Of a DNA stretch of 64,000 nucleotides, positions 22,993-34,375 are shown piece by piece. The notes under the pieces were generated by a model. The model was not told the DNA's origin. It ran no database searches and saw nothing but the letters and a program-made list of their open reading frames with translations. The DNA is from Okapia johnstoni (taxonomy: Eukaryota > Chordata > Mammalia > Artiodactyla > Giraffidae). How positions within the stretch are numbered: position 1 is the stretch's first letter; the number at the start of each line of letters is the position of its first letter. The position numbers and the translations under genes were made by a program. The DNA lies in contig CM044309.1 in assembly GCA_024291935.2 (NCBI GenBank), forward strand, positions 95,443,628 through 95,507,627, in the 5' to 3' direction.

Positions 22993-23624
22993 TAAGAAAA
23001 AGGGGGAAGCCAAGGTCCTTTCTCTTCCTATAAAGTTTCTGCCTTGACTCATTCACTCACGTTCACTGATTCATTTCTTTTATGAACACTTCCTGGGTAC
23101 CATTATGTAAACAGTAATTAGAGAATAAAAGATTTAGACTCCTTTCCCCCTGAGGTGTGTGTAGTCTGGAGGTTCTGGGTTTGGGGATAAAAGTTGAAGT
23201 AAGATGTGAACAGAAGCAAGCATAACAAAAGCCAGCATGTGAGAAAGATGAACGAACAGATATGCCTGTTTTCTATCTTTTTTATAACGAAGTAACATCA
23301 GGGAGAACAGGAGAAGATTACTTTTCTATGGATATAAAATTGATGAAACCATTAGAGAACACAGTTTTTGAGATGAATTTGCAAAATTGATTTCAACCTG
23401 AGATAAAAGTGAGCTAGCTCTCCAAGTGAGAGTAACATGGTGAGCAAGGAAATTGACATGGGAAACTGGAAATACGGGTCGGTGTTAAGACAGTGCTTTC
23501 AGATGGAGTTATGTGAAGGAAAATATTAGCAGGTGAGTTTGGAAAAGTAGACTATTCATTCAATAGACATTTGTCAAGAATCCATCATGTGCCAAACTCT
23601 ACTAAGTACTAGGGACAAAAATGT
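22993..23624. other. Unassigned, possible ancient repeat pieces
   Basis: The 'ttcattcaatagacatttgtc' and 'catgtgccaaactctact' blocks near 23555-23610 resemble the start of several old mammalian repeats. Nothing firmer is visible. Confidence 0.4.
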
Positions 23625-23876
23625 GTATAAACATGTATATTATCATATGTGAAATAGATCATCAGTCCAGGTTCGATGCATGAGACAGGGTGCTCAGGGC
23701 TGGTGCAATGGGATGACCCTGAGGGATGGGATGGGGAGGGAGGTGGGAGGGAGGTTCAGGATGGGGAACACATGTACACCCATGGCTGAGTCATGTCAAT
23801 GTATGGCAAAAACCACTACAATATTGTAAAGTAATTAGCCTCCAATTAAAATAAATTAATAAATTTAAAAAAAAAC
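23625..23876 (+). mobile_element. L1 3' end
   Basis: A short L1 tail: 'atcatatgtgaaatagatca', a G-rich block at 23723-23754, 'catggctgagtcatgtcaat' and 'gtaattagcctccaatta' with an A-rich end. Confidence 0.88.
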
Positions 23877-23952
23877 ACTTTTTTCCCAAAATGATTCCCC
23901 CAGGCCACCAGCATTGGCATTGCCTGAGTCTTATTAGAAATGATTTATTTCA

Positions 23953-24281
23953 GGGCTTCCCTGGTGGTCCAATAGTTAAGAATCCACCTGCCAGTGCAGG
24001 GGATATGGGTTCGATCCCTGGTCCAGGAAGATCCCATGTGCTGCAGAGCAACCAAGCCCGTGCACCACAACTTCTGAGCCTAAAGCCCAAACTCTACAAC
24101 AAGAAAAATCACCACAGTGAAAAGTCCATGCACCCCAACTAGAGAGTAGCCCCTGCTCTCTGCAACTAGAGAAAGCCTGTGCACAGCAATGAAGATCCAG
24201 GGCAGCCAAAAACAAACAAATAAGTAATAAATATTTAATAATAAATAAATATTTAAAAATAAATTTAAAAATTTTTAGAAA
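23953..24281 (+). mobile_element. CHR-type SINE, long form
   Basis: The flanks 'gaaatgatttatttca' (23937-23952) and 'gaaattgcttatttca' (24282-24297) differ at two positions. The complete head, B-box-like 'gggttcgatccctgg' and a long AT-rich tail are present. Confidence 0.9.
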
Positions 24282-24670
24282 GAAATTGCTTATTTCATGT
24301 CACTTGCAGCAACATGGGTGGACCTAGAGATAATCATACTAAGTGAAGTAAGACAGAGAAAGTTAAATACCATATGATATCACTTATATGTGGAATCTAA
24401 AATATGATAAAAATGAACTTATTTACAAAACAGAAACAGACTCACAGACATAGAAAATAAACTTATGATTACCAAAGGGGAAAGTGGAGGAGGGATAAAT
24501 TAGGAGTTTGGAATTAGCAGATGCACACTGCTACATATAAACCAGATAAACAATAAGGTCCTACTACATAGCACAGGGAAATATAGTCAGTATCCTGAAA
24601 TAAACCACAATGAAAAGAACATGAAAAAGAATATATATATGTGTGTGTGTATTTATGTATATACATATAT

Positions 24671-24948
24671 GTGCTGTGCTGTGCTTAGTCACTCAGTCAC
24701 GTCTGACTCTTTGTGACCCCATGGACTGTAGCCCACTGGGCTCCTCTGTCCATGGGGATTCTCCAAACAAGAATACTGGAGTGGGTTGCCATGCTCTCCT
24801 CCAGGGGATCTTCCCATCCCAGGTCTCCCACATTGCAGGTGGATTCTTTACCATTTGAGCCACCAGGGAAACCCAAGAACACTAGAGTGGGTAGCCTAAC
24901 CCTTCTCCAGGGGATCTTCCCAAGGGAGATTCTTTACCAACTGAGCTA
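24671..24948 (-). mobile_element. Bov-tA SINE with duplicated head
   Basis: A minus-strand element with a (TGTGC)n start, full A unit and tRNA-like head ending near 24873. A second partial A-unit/head segment (24877-24948, 'gtgggtagcctaacccttct' to 'ctttaccaactgagctact') follows, giving an extended form. Confidence 0.85.
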
Positions 24949-24949
24949 C

Positions 24950-24950
<1 letters not shown>

Positions 24951-24998
<48 letters not shown>
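24951..24998. repeat. (AT)n(GT)n(GTAT)n microsatellite
   Basis: Short AT, then about eleven TG units, then GTAT units. It adjoins the Bov-tA and lies in the L1 3' UTR. A smaller version sits at about 24631-24668. Confidence 0.9.
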
Positions 24999-25117
24999 TT
25001 GTATATATACATTATTTATATATAAATCACTTTGCTGTACACCAGAAACTAACACATCATAAATCAAGTGTACTTCAATATAAAGTTTTTAAATAAAAAA
25101 TGAAGAAATTAATCATT

Positions 25118-25421
25118 TCAGACCCACTCCATACCTAATGAGTCAAAATATGCATTTTGGGGACTTCCCTAGTGGTCCAGTGGCTAAGACTCCACACTAC
25201 CAATGCAAGAGGCCCAGGTTCAATTCCTGATCAGGGAACTAGATCCCACATGCTGCAACTAAAGATCCTGCATGCTGCAACAAAGACTGAAGATCCCACA
25301 TGCCGCAACTAATACCTGGAGCAGCCAAATGAATAAGTTTTTAAAAAATAAAATATGAATTTTAACAAAACCCCCAAGCGACTCCTATGTGAACTGTTTG
25401 AGAACCACTGGTGAAACACAT
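25118..25421 (+). mobile_element. hAT-type (MER5-like) DNA transposon, split by a CHR SINE
   Basis: 'ccatacctaatgagtcaaaa' on the left and 'acaaaacccccaagcgactc' plus the terminal-repeat-like 'gtttgagaaccactgg' on the right join into a MER5-like 3' portion when the SINE is removed. Confidence 0.65.
25159..25349 (+). mobile_element. CHR-type SINE nested in hAT element
   Basis: The flanking duplications are 'aaaatatgcatttt' (25145-25158) and 'aaaatatgaatttt' (25350-25363), with one mismatch. An internal 'agatcccacatgctgcaact' module is repeated. Confidence 0.9.
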
Positions 25422-25659
25422 TGTCCAGATTTAAGAAGCCAAAGTTTTATTGGAGGGGACAAATGAACCAACCAGTAGATATAGTGCAGTATGACAGATG
25501 CCGTGAGAGCAAGGTAGCCTGCTGAGGTAAGGTAATCACATGTGGGTAAAGATCAAGGTGGGAAAAAAGAATCCAGCTGTGCAGCTGTATCATAAATGGT
25601 GCACAAATGTGTCACAGCATAGACTGACTACCATCCATTTTTCTTGATTGCCTTGTGTA

Positions 25660-26375
25660 CCAAGCTCTGTTAAATCAGTTTCATTTGATCCTTCCTGACA
25701 CTTCTTCGAACAATCTACCACCCTCCTTTGCCTGTGCTATGCAGTAGCCTGTTGACCTTCCCTTAAGTCCCATCCTTTCTGCCCTACCCTCCAACAAAGG
25801 GTATTATGCTGCAGTCAAAACAACTTTTTCAAAACATGAATCTGATTTTGCCAACCACCCGCTTAAATTCCTTGAATAGCTTCCCACTGCTTCACTCCTT
25901 CGCTTTATAGTGTTTTATAAAACCCTGGTGACCCAGCTCTTGTCACATCTCCCTCCAGGTGCCCACAAAGGCACTCCCTGGGCCTGTCCATACCAACCAA
26001 CTGGGCTTTTTTTCAGTCTCTCATGCTCTTCATACTTCCTCCTACAACAGGCAGTTTGAACATATTGTTCTTTGCTTAAACACTTCCATTTTCCTCTTAG
26101 ACTGGTGAATTTCTACACATCCCTCAGATCTCCACTTAAGTGACCTTTCACTGGAGCAGTCTTGCCTTCCCCAGCCCCGTGATGTCACGCCCCCCTCGTG
26201 GAGGATTCCTTGGTAGCTCCTAACTCTGTTATGCAGTCAATTAACTGTCTCACTCCCCAGGTAAGCTTTATCCTCCACCAGGGACAAAGACTAAGTTGTT
26301 GATCACCCCTTTTTTCCCTAGGATGGTGCTGGCCCACAGTAGCCACTCAAATGTGTGTTTAATTGATTAACTAAC
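25660..26375 (+). mobile_element. L2 LINE 3' portion
   Basis: It shows the typical L2 end layout: Leu/Pro-rich decayed coding text, 'cagatctccacttaagtgac', 'ccaccagggacaaagacta', 'atggtgctggcccacagtag' and an 'aattgattaa' end. It is heavily diverged. Confidence 0.7.
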
Positions 26376-26644
26376 ATGGAGAGTATTGCTAGATAGAAAT
26401 GGTGATAATTGTATTTTGGCAAAAAGCCTGGAGTGCTTCAGAGGGGTTTAAAGATTTGAGGCCTAAGAAATCATATTGTAATTTGTGAGAAGGAGGTAAT
26501 AGATAGTGGGTAAGCAAACTGATTCAGCACAGCAATGCCACCAAACTGGAGAAGTTAGTGGTGAAGAAAACGAAGCAAGAATGTAGACAACCTGATTATC
26601 AATAAAGGAGTAACCAGAATTAAAGTGAAGTTGAGGAAGGAACC

Positions 26645-26812
26645 AATGCTCTATAACAACCCAGAGGGACGGGTGGGAGGAGGGAGGGAGGTTCTATAGG
26701 GAGGGGATATATGTATACTTATGGCTGATTCATGTTGATATATGGCAGAAACCAGTACATAGCATAAAGCAATTATCCTTCAATTAAAAATTAACATTTT
26801 TAAAATAAATGA
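26645..26812 (+). mobile_element. L1 3' end
   Basis: A short L1 tail with a G-rich block at 26666-26688, then 'ctgattcatgttgatatatg' and 'caattatccttcaattaaaa'. Confidence 0.87.
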
Positions 26813-26836
26813 ATCATTTTTTTTAAGTGATGTTGA

Positions 26837-27082
26837 AGGACTTCCCTTGTGGTCCAATGGTTAAGAATCCACCTTCCAATGCAGGGGGCGCCAGTTCAGT
26901 CCCTGGTTGGGGAACTAAGATCCCACATCCCTCAGAGCAACTAAGTCCACACACCACGACTACTGAGCCCATGCTCTAGAACCTGTGCCCTGCAGCAAGA
27001 GAGAAGCCCACACACTGCGACCAGAGAAAGCCCGCGTGCCTCAACCAGAAGCCCGAGTCCCACAGTGAAGACCCAGTGCTGA
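26837..27082 (+). mobile_element. CHR-type SINE, long form
   Basis: Head 'ggacttcccttgtggtccaa', B-box-like 'cagttcagtccctgg', long body modules ('gcagcaagagagaagcccac') and end 'gaagacccagtgctg'. The A-rich tail is lost. Confidence 0.87.
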
Positions 27083-27764
27083 AAGGACTGAAAGGGCCAG
27101 ATCAAAGAAAGGGCTAATTTCAGAGCAAGGAAGACTTGGGAAGCAGTAAGGAATACTTGTTGAAGCAGAAGGAGCAAGAATAAAACAGAAGATTAACCTG
27201 AAAGACAGGTATATAATCAGCGGAACAAGGAGACAGGAAAGAGCAAGATATCACCACCGCCTGTGGAGAAATTGCCTTCAAGTGAGACAGCATCACACCT
27301 TCCTCTGCAACAAGAAGAAAGGAGACGCGGGTGAGTAAAAACACAGACATTTTGATTTTGCGAAGATGTGTGTCCTCTACCTCATGGCCCCTCCATTAGC
27401 CTCCATCCAGTGTCTGCTTCTCAACATTCCTTTGAAGGAGGGACGGTTCCGTGTACTCCTTGTTCTCATTTTGGCCTCCAAGCTTTCTCCTCTCCCTCTC
27501 TTCTTTCAAAGCCCATCCTCTCTACTTCTCAGCTTTGTCACCACCGCCAAGCAACACACAGGTCACACTTTCATCTTCTGAGACTTCAGCCCTGCTTCCC
27601 AGTTGTCTACCCCATCGAGTTCTATCATCCACAATTCTTCATCTAGTTTATCATCCATCCTAACCGTCCTTTGCACACTGTAGTCTAAACTCGTACAACT
27701 AAACCCACATAGTGAAACTGTTCATCATTCATTTTCATTAAGTAAACAAATACTGTTTTTTCTA
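27083..27764. other. Unassigned stretch
   Basis: Purine-rich to about 27330, then pyrimidine-rich 27366-27660. Three overlapping frames of 70-92 codons exist in the pyrimidine-rich part, but their Ser/Pro-rich translations look compositional. Confidence 0.5.
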
Positions 27765-27955
27765 ATTTAATTTAATTGTTATTTTATACTGAAGTATAGT
27801 TGATTTACAATGTTGTATTAGTTTCAGATGTACAGCAAAGTGATTCAGTTATACATATACATATATCCATTCTTTTTCAAGTTCTTTTCCCATATAGATT
27901 ATTATAGAATACTGAGTACAGTTCCCTGTGCTATACAGCAGGTCTTTATTTATTT
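27765..27955 (-). mobile_element. L1 3' end (artiodactyl type)
   Basis: Minus-strand tail: 'gaagtatagttgatttacaa', 'gtattagtttcagatgtaca', 'aagtgattcagttatacata' and 'ccctgtgctatacagcagg'. Confidence 0.87.
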
Positions 27956-28627
27956 TATTAATTATCTATTTTATTACATCTTTTAATTGAATAGATTTAA
28001 TTTAATATAATCTAATCTATTAATTAATTAAATCTAAACATCTATCAAACACCTACTCTGCTCCAGGCTTTGGTCTAGGATTTGGAAATACAAAGATGAA
28101 TAGGATATAGTACTTGTTTTTCATGAGCTTATAGTCCTGAATACAAAGATATTTTTTTAAGTCATAAAAGGTAAAACAAATGATACAAAGAATGTGTATA
28201 AACTAAAGGTAGAGTAGGAAAGTAGAAAATTCTATCCTGGAGATCTTAGCAAAGACTTTATCAAGAAAGTGCATAAGTGATGATGTGCTGTCTTGGGGAC
28301 TTGAAGGCAGAAGTTGGGGTCCCACAGATTTCTGTTTAGCCACAAGGAGTCTATGACCTGAGGATGCAAGGGTGGGTCTCCAGGGAGGGACAGAATTCAT
28401 TCACACAATCAACATGTACTGAGCACTTCGCATATGGGAGACACTGTACAAAGACAATGCCCAACCAACTAGTGGGTGGTCTGCTTTGACCCCTAAATTG
28501 TGGAAAAAAATTGTAACTCACATATGCCCGTCCCGAACTTCATTTCTGGATCTTTTGCCCTCCCTGTTGATGGAATTCTTCTTCCTCATCTTCTCAGTGC
28601 CCGTCAAGACTCAGGAAATAAGCTAGA
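27956..28627. other. Unassigned, AT-rich then possible ancient repeat
   Basis: It holds TTAAT-rich sequence to 28040. 'caaacacctactctgctcca' and 'gagcttatagtcctga' (28045-28140) then resemble the start of the old repeat type seen at 7300. Confidence 0.4.
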
Positions 28628-28644
28628 GGGGATATGGAGTTGCC

Positions 28645-28861
28645 TAGTGTGAGAGTGTTAGTCACTCAGTTGTGTCCAACTCTTTACAACCACCTGGAAT
28701 TTCGCCCGCCAGGCTCCTCTGTCCATGTGATTCTCCAGGCAAGAATGCTGGAGTGGGTAGCCATTCCCTTCTCCAGGGCATTCTCCTGACCCTGGGATCG
28801 GACCTGGGTCTCCTGCATTGTAGGCACATTCTTTACCATCTGAGCTACCAGGAAAGCTGAA
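28645..28861 (-). mobile_element. Bov-tA SINE with 17-base TSD
   Basis: The flanks 'ggggatatggagttgcc' (28628-28644) and 'ggggaaatggagttgcc' (28862-28878) differ at one base. It is a complete minus-strand element. Confidence 0.93.
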
Positions 28862-29024
28862 GGGGAAATGGAGTTGCCAATGTACTGCTAAATAAAAATG
28901 ATTGCATACATTGAGCCTCTGAAATCCATCACCAACAACAAAAAGGAAGGCAATAGCCTTCCTATTTATCTTCCTCAGAGGATCAGACTAAAAAGTAATA
29001 ATGAAGATAATACACTAATAAGTG

Positions 29025-29195
29025 TAGCTAGCACTAATTGAACAACTAACTGTGTTTCCAGCTTTGCAATGTGTCTTAGATACATTATATCTTTTAATTC
29101 GCATAATAATTGGATGACATCAAAATGATTAACTGGATTTTACAGAAAAGAAAACTAAGCTTTATACTGTTAGTAAACAGTGCCTTTCCTGTCTG
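29025..29195 (-). mobile_element. MIR SINE
   Basis: 'agcactaattgaacaactaa', 'tacattatatcttttaattc' and 'ggattttacagaaaagaaaa' are in MIR reverse-complement order. Confidence 0.7.
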
Positions 29196-30044
29196 TGGCT
29201 GTACTTCTTCCAGGCAATCAGTCAAGTCCACTTTAATGGAATTTCACATATAAATTATGTTTGAAGCAAAGAATTGGCTCAGTCCTTAATGAGAAATGGA
29301 CCTCTCTAGATATTTCTCTACCTTAAAGATAAACATGTTCCGATAAGGAGTTGCTGATGTTGTCAATAGCGGCATTTTACATTGGGGGGTCTGTACAGCA
29401 CCACTTAAATAATCCCAGCTCACCCAGAAGTGACCCATCCCACCTGCCCATAGAACTGACCCTCAGCTTCAATCATGATAAATACAATAGATATAACTGT
29501 CTATCTTTTTTATTACTGACCACATAAAATGTTTCATTTCTAATGGATTTTTAATAGCGCTTAAAGACCTTCCTTCTAACTCTCGGTGATTGCTGCTTTT
29601 CGTTACTCTTCAAACAATTGCTTTGGCATTCTAAAGTCATCCATTTTTAAGACATGAGCTGCCTAGTATTTTATTCTGTCTAATGAACACTGTGGTAGAC
29701 AGAATAATGGTCCGCCAAAGATATTCAGGCCCTAATTCCTGGAACCTGTGAATATGGTACTCTGCACAGCAGAAGAGACCAGTCAAGGTTCCCTCAAGTC
29801 TCCTAAAGAAACACAACCCTGCTGCCATCTTTATTTTTAACCCAGGGAAGTGCATTTCAGAACTTTGAGAACTGTAAGGAAATAAATTAGTGCTTTTTTG
29901 AGTTTGTGATAATTTGAAACAAATGCAGTAGAAGACTTATTCTTTTCCTGTTCCTGATACCTTGTTATTGCAAATGCTATGTGCCACATAAAATGACTGA
30001 ACAGCTACATTACCAGTAAATTAGCTGTCCCCAGTTTCTTTGTC
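29196..30044. other. Mostly unassigned stretch
   Basis: Apart from the short LTR-like piece at 29690-29800, no gene or repeat is recognised. Confidence 0.5.
29690..29800 (+). mobile_element. MaLR/MLT1-like LTR fragment
   Basis: 'ctgtggtagacagaataatg', 'gccaaagatattcaggccct' and 'ggaacctgtgaatatggtac' match the start of a MaLR-type LTR. The rest is absent. Confidence 0.55.
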
Positions 30045-30057
30045 AAAAGCCCTCACC

Positions 30058-30173
30058 TTGGGATTTCCCTGGCAGCCTAGTGGTTAGAACTCCATGCTTC
30101 CAGTGAGATGTGGATTCAATCCCTGGTCTGGAGACCTAAGACCCCATATGCCTTGTGGCTCAGAAGAGTAAAA
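30058..30173 (+). mobile_element. CHR-type SINE, short form
   Basis: The perfect 13-base duplication 'aaaagccctcacc' lies at 30045-30057 and 30174-30186. The body has the head, B-box-like 'gattcaatccctgg' and a short A tail. Confidence 0.92.
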
Positions 30174-30218
30174 AAAAGCCCTCACCAGATAGCTTTAGAA
30201 TTCAGTCCTCGATCACAT

Positions 30219-31350
30219 GCATGCGTGCCAAATTGCTTCAGTCGCATATGACTCTGTGCGACCCTATGGACTGCAGCACACCAGACCTCCCTGTCCATCA
30301 CCAACTCCCAAAGCATACTCAAATGCATGTCCATCACGTCAGTGATGCCATCCAACCGCCTCATTCTCTGTCATCCCTTTCTCCTCCCACCTTCAATCTT
30401 TCCCAACATTAGGCTCTTTTCCAATGAGTCAGCTCTTTGCATCAGGTAGTCAAAGTATCGGAGTTTCAGCTTCAGCACAAGTCCTTCCAATGAATATTCA
30501 GGACTGGTTTCCTTTAGAATTGACTGGCTTGGTCTCCTTGCAGTCCAAGGGACTCTCAAGAGTCTTCTCCAACACCACAGTTCAAAAACATCAATTCTTT
30601 GGTGCTCAACTTTCTTTATGGTCCAACTCTCACATCTGTACATGACTACTGGAAAAATTATAGCCTTGACTAGATGGACCTTTGTTGGTAAAGTAATGTC
30701 CCTGCTTTTTAATATGCTACCTAGGTTGGTCATAGCTTTTCTTCCAAGGAGCAAGCATCTTTTAATTTCATGGCTGCATCACCATCTGCAATGATTTTGG
30801 AGCCCAAAAAAATAAAGTCTGTCACTATTTCCATTGTTTCCCCATCTATTTGCCATGAAGTGATGCGACCAGATGCCACGATCTTAGTTTTCTGAATGTT
30901 GAGTTTTAAGCCAACTTTTTCACTCTCCTCTTTCACTTTCACCAAGAGGCTCTTTAGTTCTTCTTCACTTTCTGCCATAAGGGTGGTGTCATCTGCATAT
31001 CTGAGGTTATTGATATTTCTCCTGGCAATCTTGATTCCAGCTTGAGCTTCATCAAGCCCGGCATTTCACATGATGTACTCTGCATACAAGTTAAATAAGC
31101 AGGGTGACAATATACAGCCTTGACGTATTCCTTTCCTGATTTGGACCAGTCTGTTGTTCCATGTCCAGTTCTAATTGTTGCTTCCTGACCTGCATACAGA
31201 TTTCTCAGGAGGCAGGTCAGGTGGTCTGGTATTCCTATCTCTTTCAGAATTTTCCACAGTTTGTTGTGATCCACACAGTCAAAGGCTTTGGCGTAGTCAA
31301 TGAAACAAAAGTAGATGTTTTTCCAGAACTCTCTTGCTTTTTCGATGATC
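30219..31350 (-). mobile_element. BovB LINE, 3' 1.1 kb
   Basis: A minus-strand copy covers the C-terminal half of the reverse transcriptase and the 3' tail. RT fragments are readable on the minus strand (a frame at 30730-30978 holding the AESEEELKSLL-like segment, and one at 30954-31274), but frameshifts break the frame. The YADD region is altered to SDMQMTPP-like in the open frame. It abuts the left duplication of the MER5A that follows. Confidence 0.9.
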
Positions 31351-31358
31351 TTCTATCA

Positions 31359-31537
31359 CAGTGGTTCTCAAATTTGAGCAGGTACCAGAATCACCTGGAG
31401 AACTCATTAAAACCCAGATTGTCTGGTCTCACCCCAGAGTTCCTGATCTCACTCTTTTAGGATGGGAGCTGAGATATAACAATTCCCCAGGCAATGCTCA
31501 GGCCGCTGGTCCAAGGATCACACTTTGAGAAGCTCTG
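31359..31537 (+). mobile_element. MER5A hAT-Charlie element
   Basis: Terminal inverted repeats are recognisable ('cagtggttctcaaa' and 'tttgagaagctctg'), with internal 'agaatcacctggagaactca'. The 8-base flanks 'ttctatca' and 'ttctagtc' could be a decayed hAT duplication. Confidence 0.82.
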
Positions 31538-31617
31538 TTCTAGTCTTTGCTGGGAAGGGCTTTGTCATGGGAGAGACCTACAACTGTAAGAGACACATTG
31601 ACCCTATGTCCTATTCT

Positions 31618-31790
31618 TGTGCTCAGTCGTGTCCAACTCTTTTGTGACCCCATGGACTGTAGCCTCCTCAGGCTCCTCTGTCCATGGAATTTTCCAGGCA
31701 AGAATACTGGAGTGGGTTCCCATTTCCTACTCCAGGGGATCTTCCTGACCCAGGGATTGAACCCGAGTCTCTTGCATCTCTTATGCAACC
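31618..31790 (-). mobile_element. Bov-tA SINE, damaged head
   Basis: Complete A unit on the minus strand, B-box complement 'gggattgaacccgag', and a head degenerated after 'ctcttatgcaacc'. Confidence 0.87.
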
Positions 31791-31849
31791 AGTGAACCAA
31801 CCAAAAATCTTTCTCCTCATGTGGACTGAGGGAAACAAAAATAAACTAA

Positions 31850-31985
31850 GTAAATAAATGATAAAGAACGCCGAGAGTCGTGTCTATGCACGGCTGAGCC
31901 CCCTGGCTGTCCACCTGAAGCTATCGCAGCATTGTTGATCGGCTATACTCCAGTACAAAATTAAAGGTCTAAAAAACTAATAAAT
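31850..31985 (+). mobile_element. L1 3' terminus
   Basis: 'gagccccctggctgtccacc', 'gctatcgcagcattgttgat' and 'ggctatactccagtacaaaa' fit an L1 end of the artiodactyl type, with more retained CpG sites than the other copies. Confidence 0.68.
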
Positions 31986-32059
31986 AAAAATTGTTTAAAG
32001 TGTTGAAAAGGATCACTGCCCTGGGGAAAAATAAAATGGGGAGGAGAATCAGGGCATGC

Positions 32060-32272
32060 GTGTTCCATGGTGTCCTACTCTTTGCAAACTCATGGACTGT
32101 AGACCTCCAGGCTCCTCTTTCCATGGGATTTTTCAGGCAAAAATACTGGATTGGGTTGCCATTTCCTTCCACAGGAGATCTTCCTGACCCAGGGATCGAA
32201 CCCTGTATACAGTCTCCTGTGTCTCCTACATTGCAGGCAGATTCTTTACCCACCAAGCCATTGGGGAAGACA
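32060..32272 (-). mobile_element. Bov-tA SINE
   Basis: Full minus-strand element from 'gtgttccatggtgtcctact' to the head end 'caagccattggggaag'. 'gtctcctgtgtctcctacat' contains a small duplication. Confidence 0.87.
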
Positions 32273-32848
32273 CCCAGAGCTGGTGAGCAGGCTGTAAATT
32301 TAAATAGTGTAGACAGATTAGACTTTTCCTGACTCCCATCAAGCTGTATTAAACTCATTCACAAATGATACACTCTCTGAGTTTCTGGCTACAGCACTTC
32401 AAGCTGGACACCAAGATACTGCAAATACAGAGAAGAAACACATAGTCTTCTCCTCCAAGAGTTTGTAACCAGCAGGCCCAAGATAAAGGATGGATATCCC
32501 TTATCCTTCCTCACTGTGCCATCTTCCAGTCATCAAGAACCTCAAGTAGCTGCCAGTAGCATGTAAACCATTTTTCTTGAATAAACCCAGAAGCCTTGAG
32601 AAAACCAGCGGAGGAAATGTCATCTCTTTTCTCATCTTTGGGCCAGTATCTTTCCAACCTTGAAACAAAAAAAGTTGAGAGAAAGATGTTTTTTACATTT
32701 TCACTTTACATTTGACTAAGAGTGTCTTTTTCATTTTCAAAGCTTTACTCTATGGATGTTATTTTAAAGAATCAAAAAGAGGGAGATGAATTTAAAGGAT
32801 GAATTAGTTTTATAGCTCCAAACTCAATACTAGTTATTCTCTCAAAAC
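32273..32848. other. Unassigned stretch
   Basis: No repeat or gene is recognised. Confidence 0.5.
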
Positions 32849-32858
32849 AAGTGGATGG

Positions 32859-33214
32859 GGCTTCCCTTGTGGTCCAGTGATTAAGAATCCGCCTTGCAAT
32901 GCAGGGGACATCAGTTTGATCCCTGGACCAGGAAGATCCCGCATGCCACAGGGCAACTAAGCCCATGCACCACAACTACTGAGTCTGTGCTCTAGAACCC
33001 ATGAGTTGCAACTACTGAGCCCACAACTACTGAAGCCTGAGCACCCTAGGAACTGTGCTCTGCAACAAGAGAAGCCACTGCAGTGAGAAGCCCACGTACT
33101 GCAACTAGAGAGTAGCCCCTGCTCTCCACAGAGAGAGAAAGGCCCCTGTGAGCAACAACAAAGACCCAGCACACTCCAAAAATAAAAATAAATAAGTAAA
33201 TATCCTTTTTTAAA
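32859..33214 (+). mobile_element. CHR-type SINE, extra-long form
   Basis: The 10-base duplication 'aagtggatgg' is at 32849-32858 and 33215-33224. The 'caactactgagcc' module is repeated near 32967-33030, making this about 356 bases. Confidence 0.92.
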
Positions 33215-33391
33215 AAGTGGATGGAAATTATACAGGCCATGGGGGCATCTTGAGAGGGGGGAGCTGAGAAGAATATACACAGTGATATGCAAATTGTCCT
33301 ACTTGTCAATAAAGCAATGATGGAGTTAAGCTGTTTGGTTGACAAGCCCCTTCCACTGAGGCAGCCTTGAAAAACTAAGTTGTCTGTCTGC

Positions 33392-33617
33392 CTGACTGTC
33401 TGCCAAGTCGCTTCAGTCGTGTCCAACTCTGTGAGACCCTATGGACGGTAACCCGCCAGGCTCCTCTGTCCATGGGATTCTCCAGGCAAGAATATTGGAA
33501 TGAGTTGCCATGCACTCCTCCAGAGGATCTTCTCGACCCAGGGATTGAAGCTGCATCTCTTACCTCTCCTGCATTGGCAGGCGGGTTCTTTACCACTAGC
33601 ACCACTTGGGAAGCCGC
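33392..33617 (-). mobile_element. Bov-tA SINE in a TGTC repeat
   Basis: The flanks 'tgtctgtctgc' are at 33381-33391 and 33618-33628. It is a complete minus-strand element with the 'taccactagcaccacttggg' head variant. Confidence 0.9.
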
Positions 33618-33870
33618 TGTCTGTCTGCACACATGACTAAATACAGAGCACAGAGTGGTCTTGTTTGACTGCATGAACCTGGTCCAATAAAGCAATTCTT
33701 GGTTCCTCTTCTAAGTACCTACACTGTGAGAAATACAAAACTTCCTTTAATATACTACTACAATATAACCACATTACTTAGATTCTTCTTGAGATCAAAC
33801 TCATTCATCCTTTTCTTTTTTAAAATGTATCCCTATTTTTAGGATCTGTTCTTTCCCCTGAAACACAAAA

Positions 33871-34050
33871 CATTAGTTCTCAAATGTTAGCTTGCATCAA
33901 ACTCACCTGGAAGGTTAGTTACAACCAATTTCTGTGCTGCACAAGCAGAGTTTCCAAGGTCAGGGGTGGGCCTTAAGAATTTGCAGTTTCTCACAGATAC
34001 CAGATGATGCTGATCACACTGGCCAGGGGACCATACTTTGAGAATGTCTG
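33871..34050 (+). mobile_element. MER5A hAT-Charlie element
   Basis: 'cattagttctcaaatgttag' at the start, 'ggtggggcc'-like centre, and 'ggaccatactttgagaatgt' at the end. It is in the same orientation as the copy at 31359. Confidence 0.8.
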
Positions 34051-34375
34051 TTTTAAATAAGTAGAGATGACTAGTTGAAATAGCTCTTGCTGACTATAAT
34101 AATAATTGATACACCTGGAGAAAGTAGTAAGTAAACATCTTAGTTTCTCCTCCAGGAAAAAACAACTCAATCAGATTTAATCTTCCAACTGATATCTCTT
34201 TCATCAATTCTACCTCCCTTCCTTAAAGTCTCTGGGTTTAAAAAAAAAAAAACCCTTGAAAATATAGAAATTAAAATTGAACACCGCAGGTTAATAAGGG
34301 CCTAAAAGACAGTGGATTAAGTGGAAATAGTCTTCCCTGGCTCTTGCATATAATCCAATAATTTTTTTAAAGTTT
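34051..34375. other. Unassigned stretch
   Basis: There is only an A run near 34239-34251. Nothing else is recognised. Confidence 0.5.

Larger units (their letters stand above)
24298..25092 (+). mobile_element. L1 3' region (artiodactyl type), split by Bov-tA
   Basis: The left part runs from 'gcaacatgggtggacctag' through 'ggaatctaaaatatgat' and 'agcacagggaaatatagtca'. The right part is 'atcactttgctgtacaccag' and 'gtgtacttcaatataaagtt'. The Bov-tA at 24671-24948 sits in the AT/GT-rich region between them. Confidence 0.87.

Noticed and set aside
22625..23056. 143-codon minus-strand frame
   Set aside because: It is the antisense of a CHR-type SINE (Ser/Cys/Gly-rich text) plus its T-run. The same translation recurs at 33046, 41833 and 62769.
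27366..27663. Three overlapping frames of 70-92 codons
   Set aside because: Ser/Pro/Leu-rich translations in a pyrimidine-rich stretch. Three frames open together points to base composition rather than coding.
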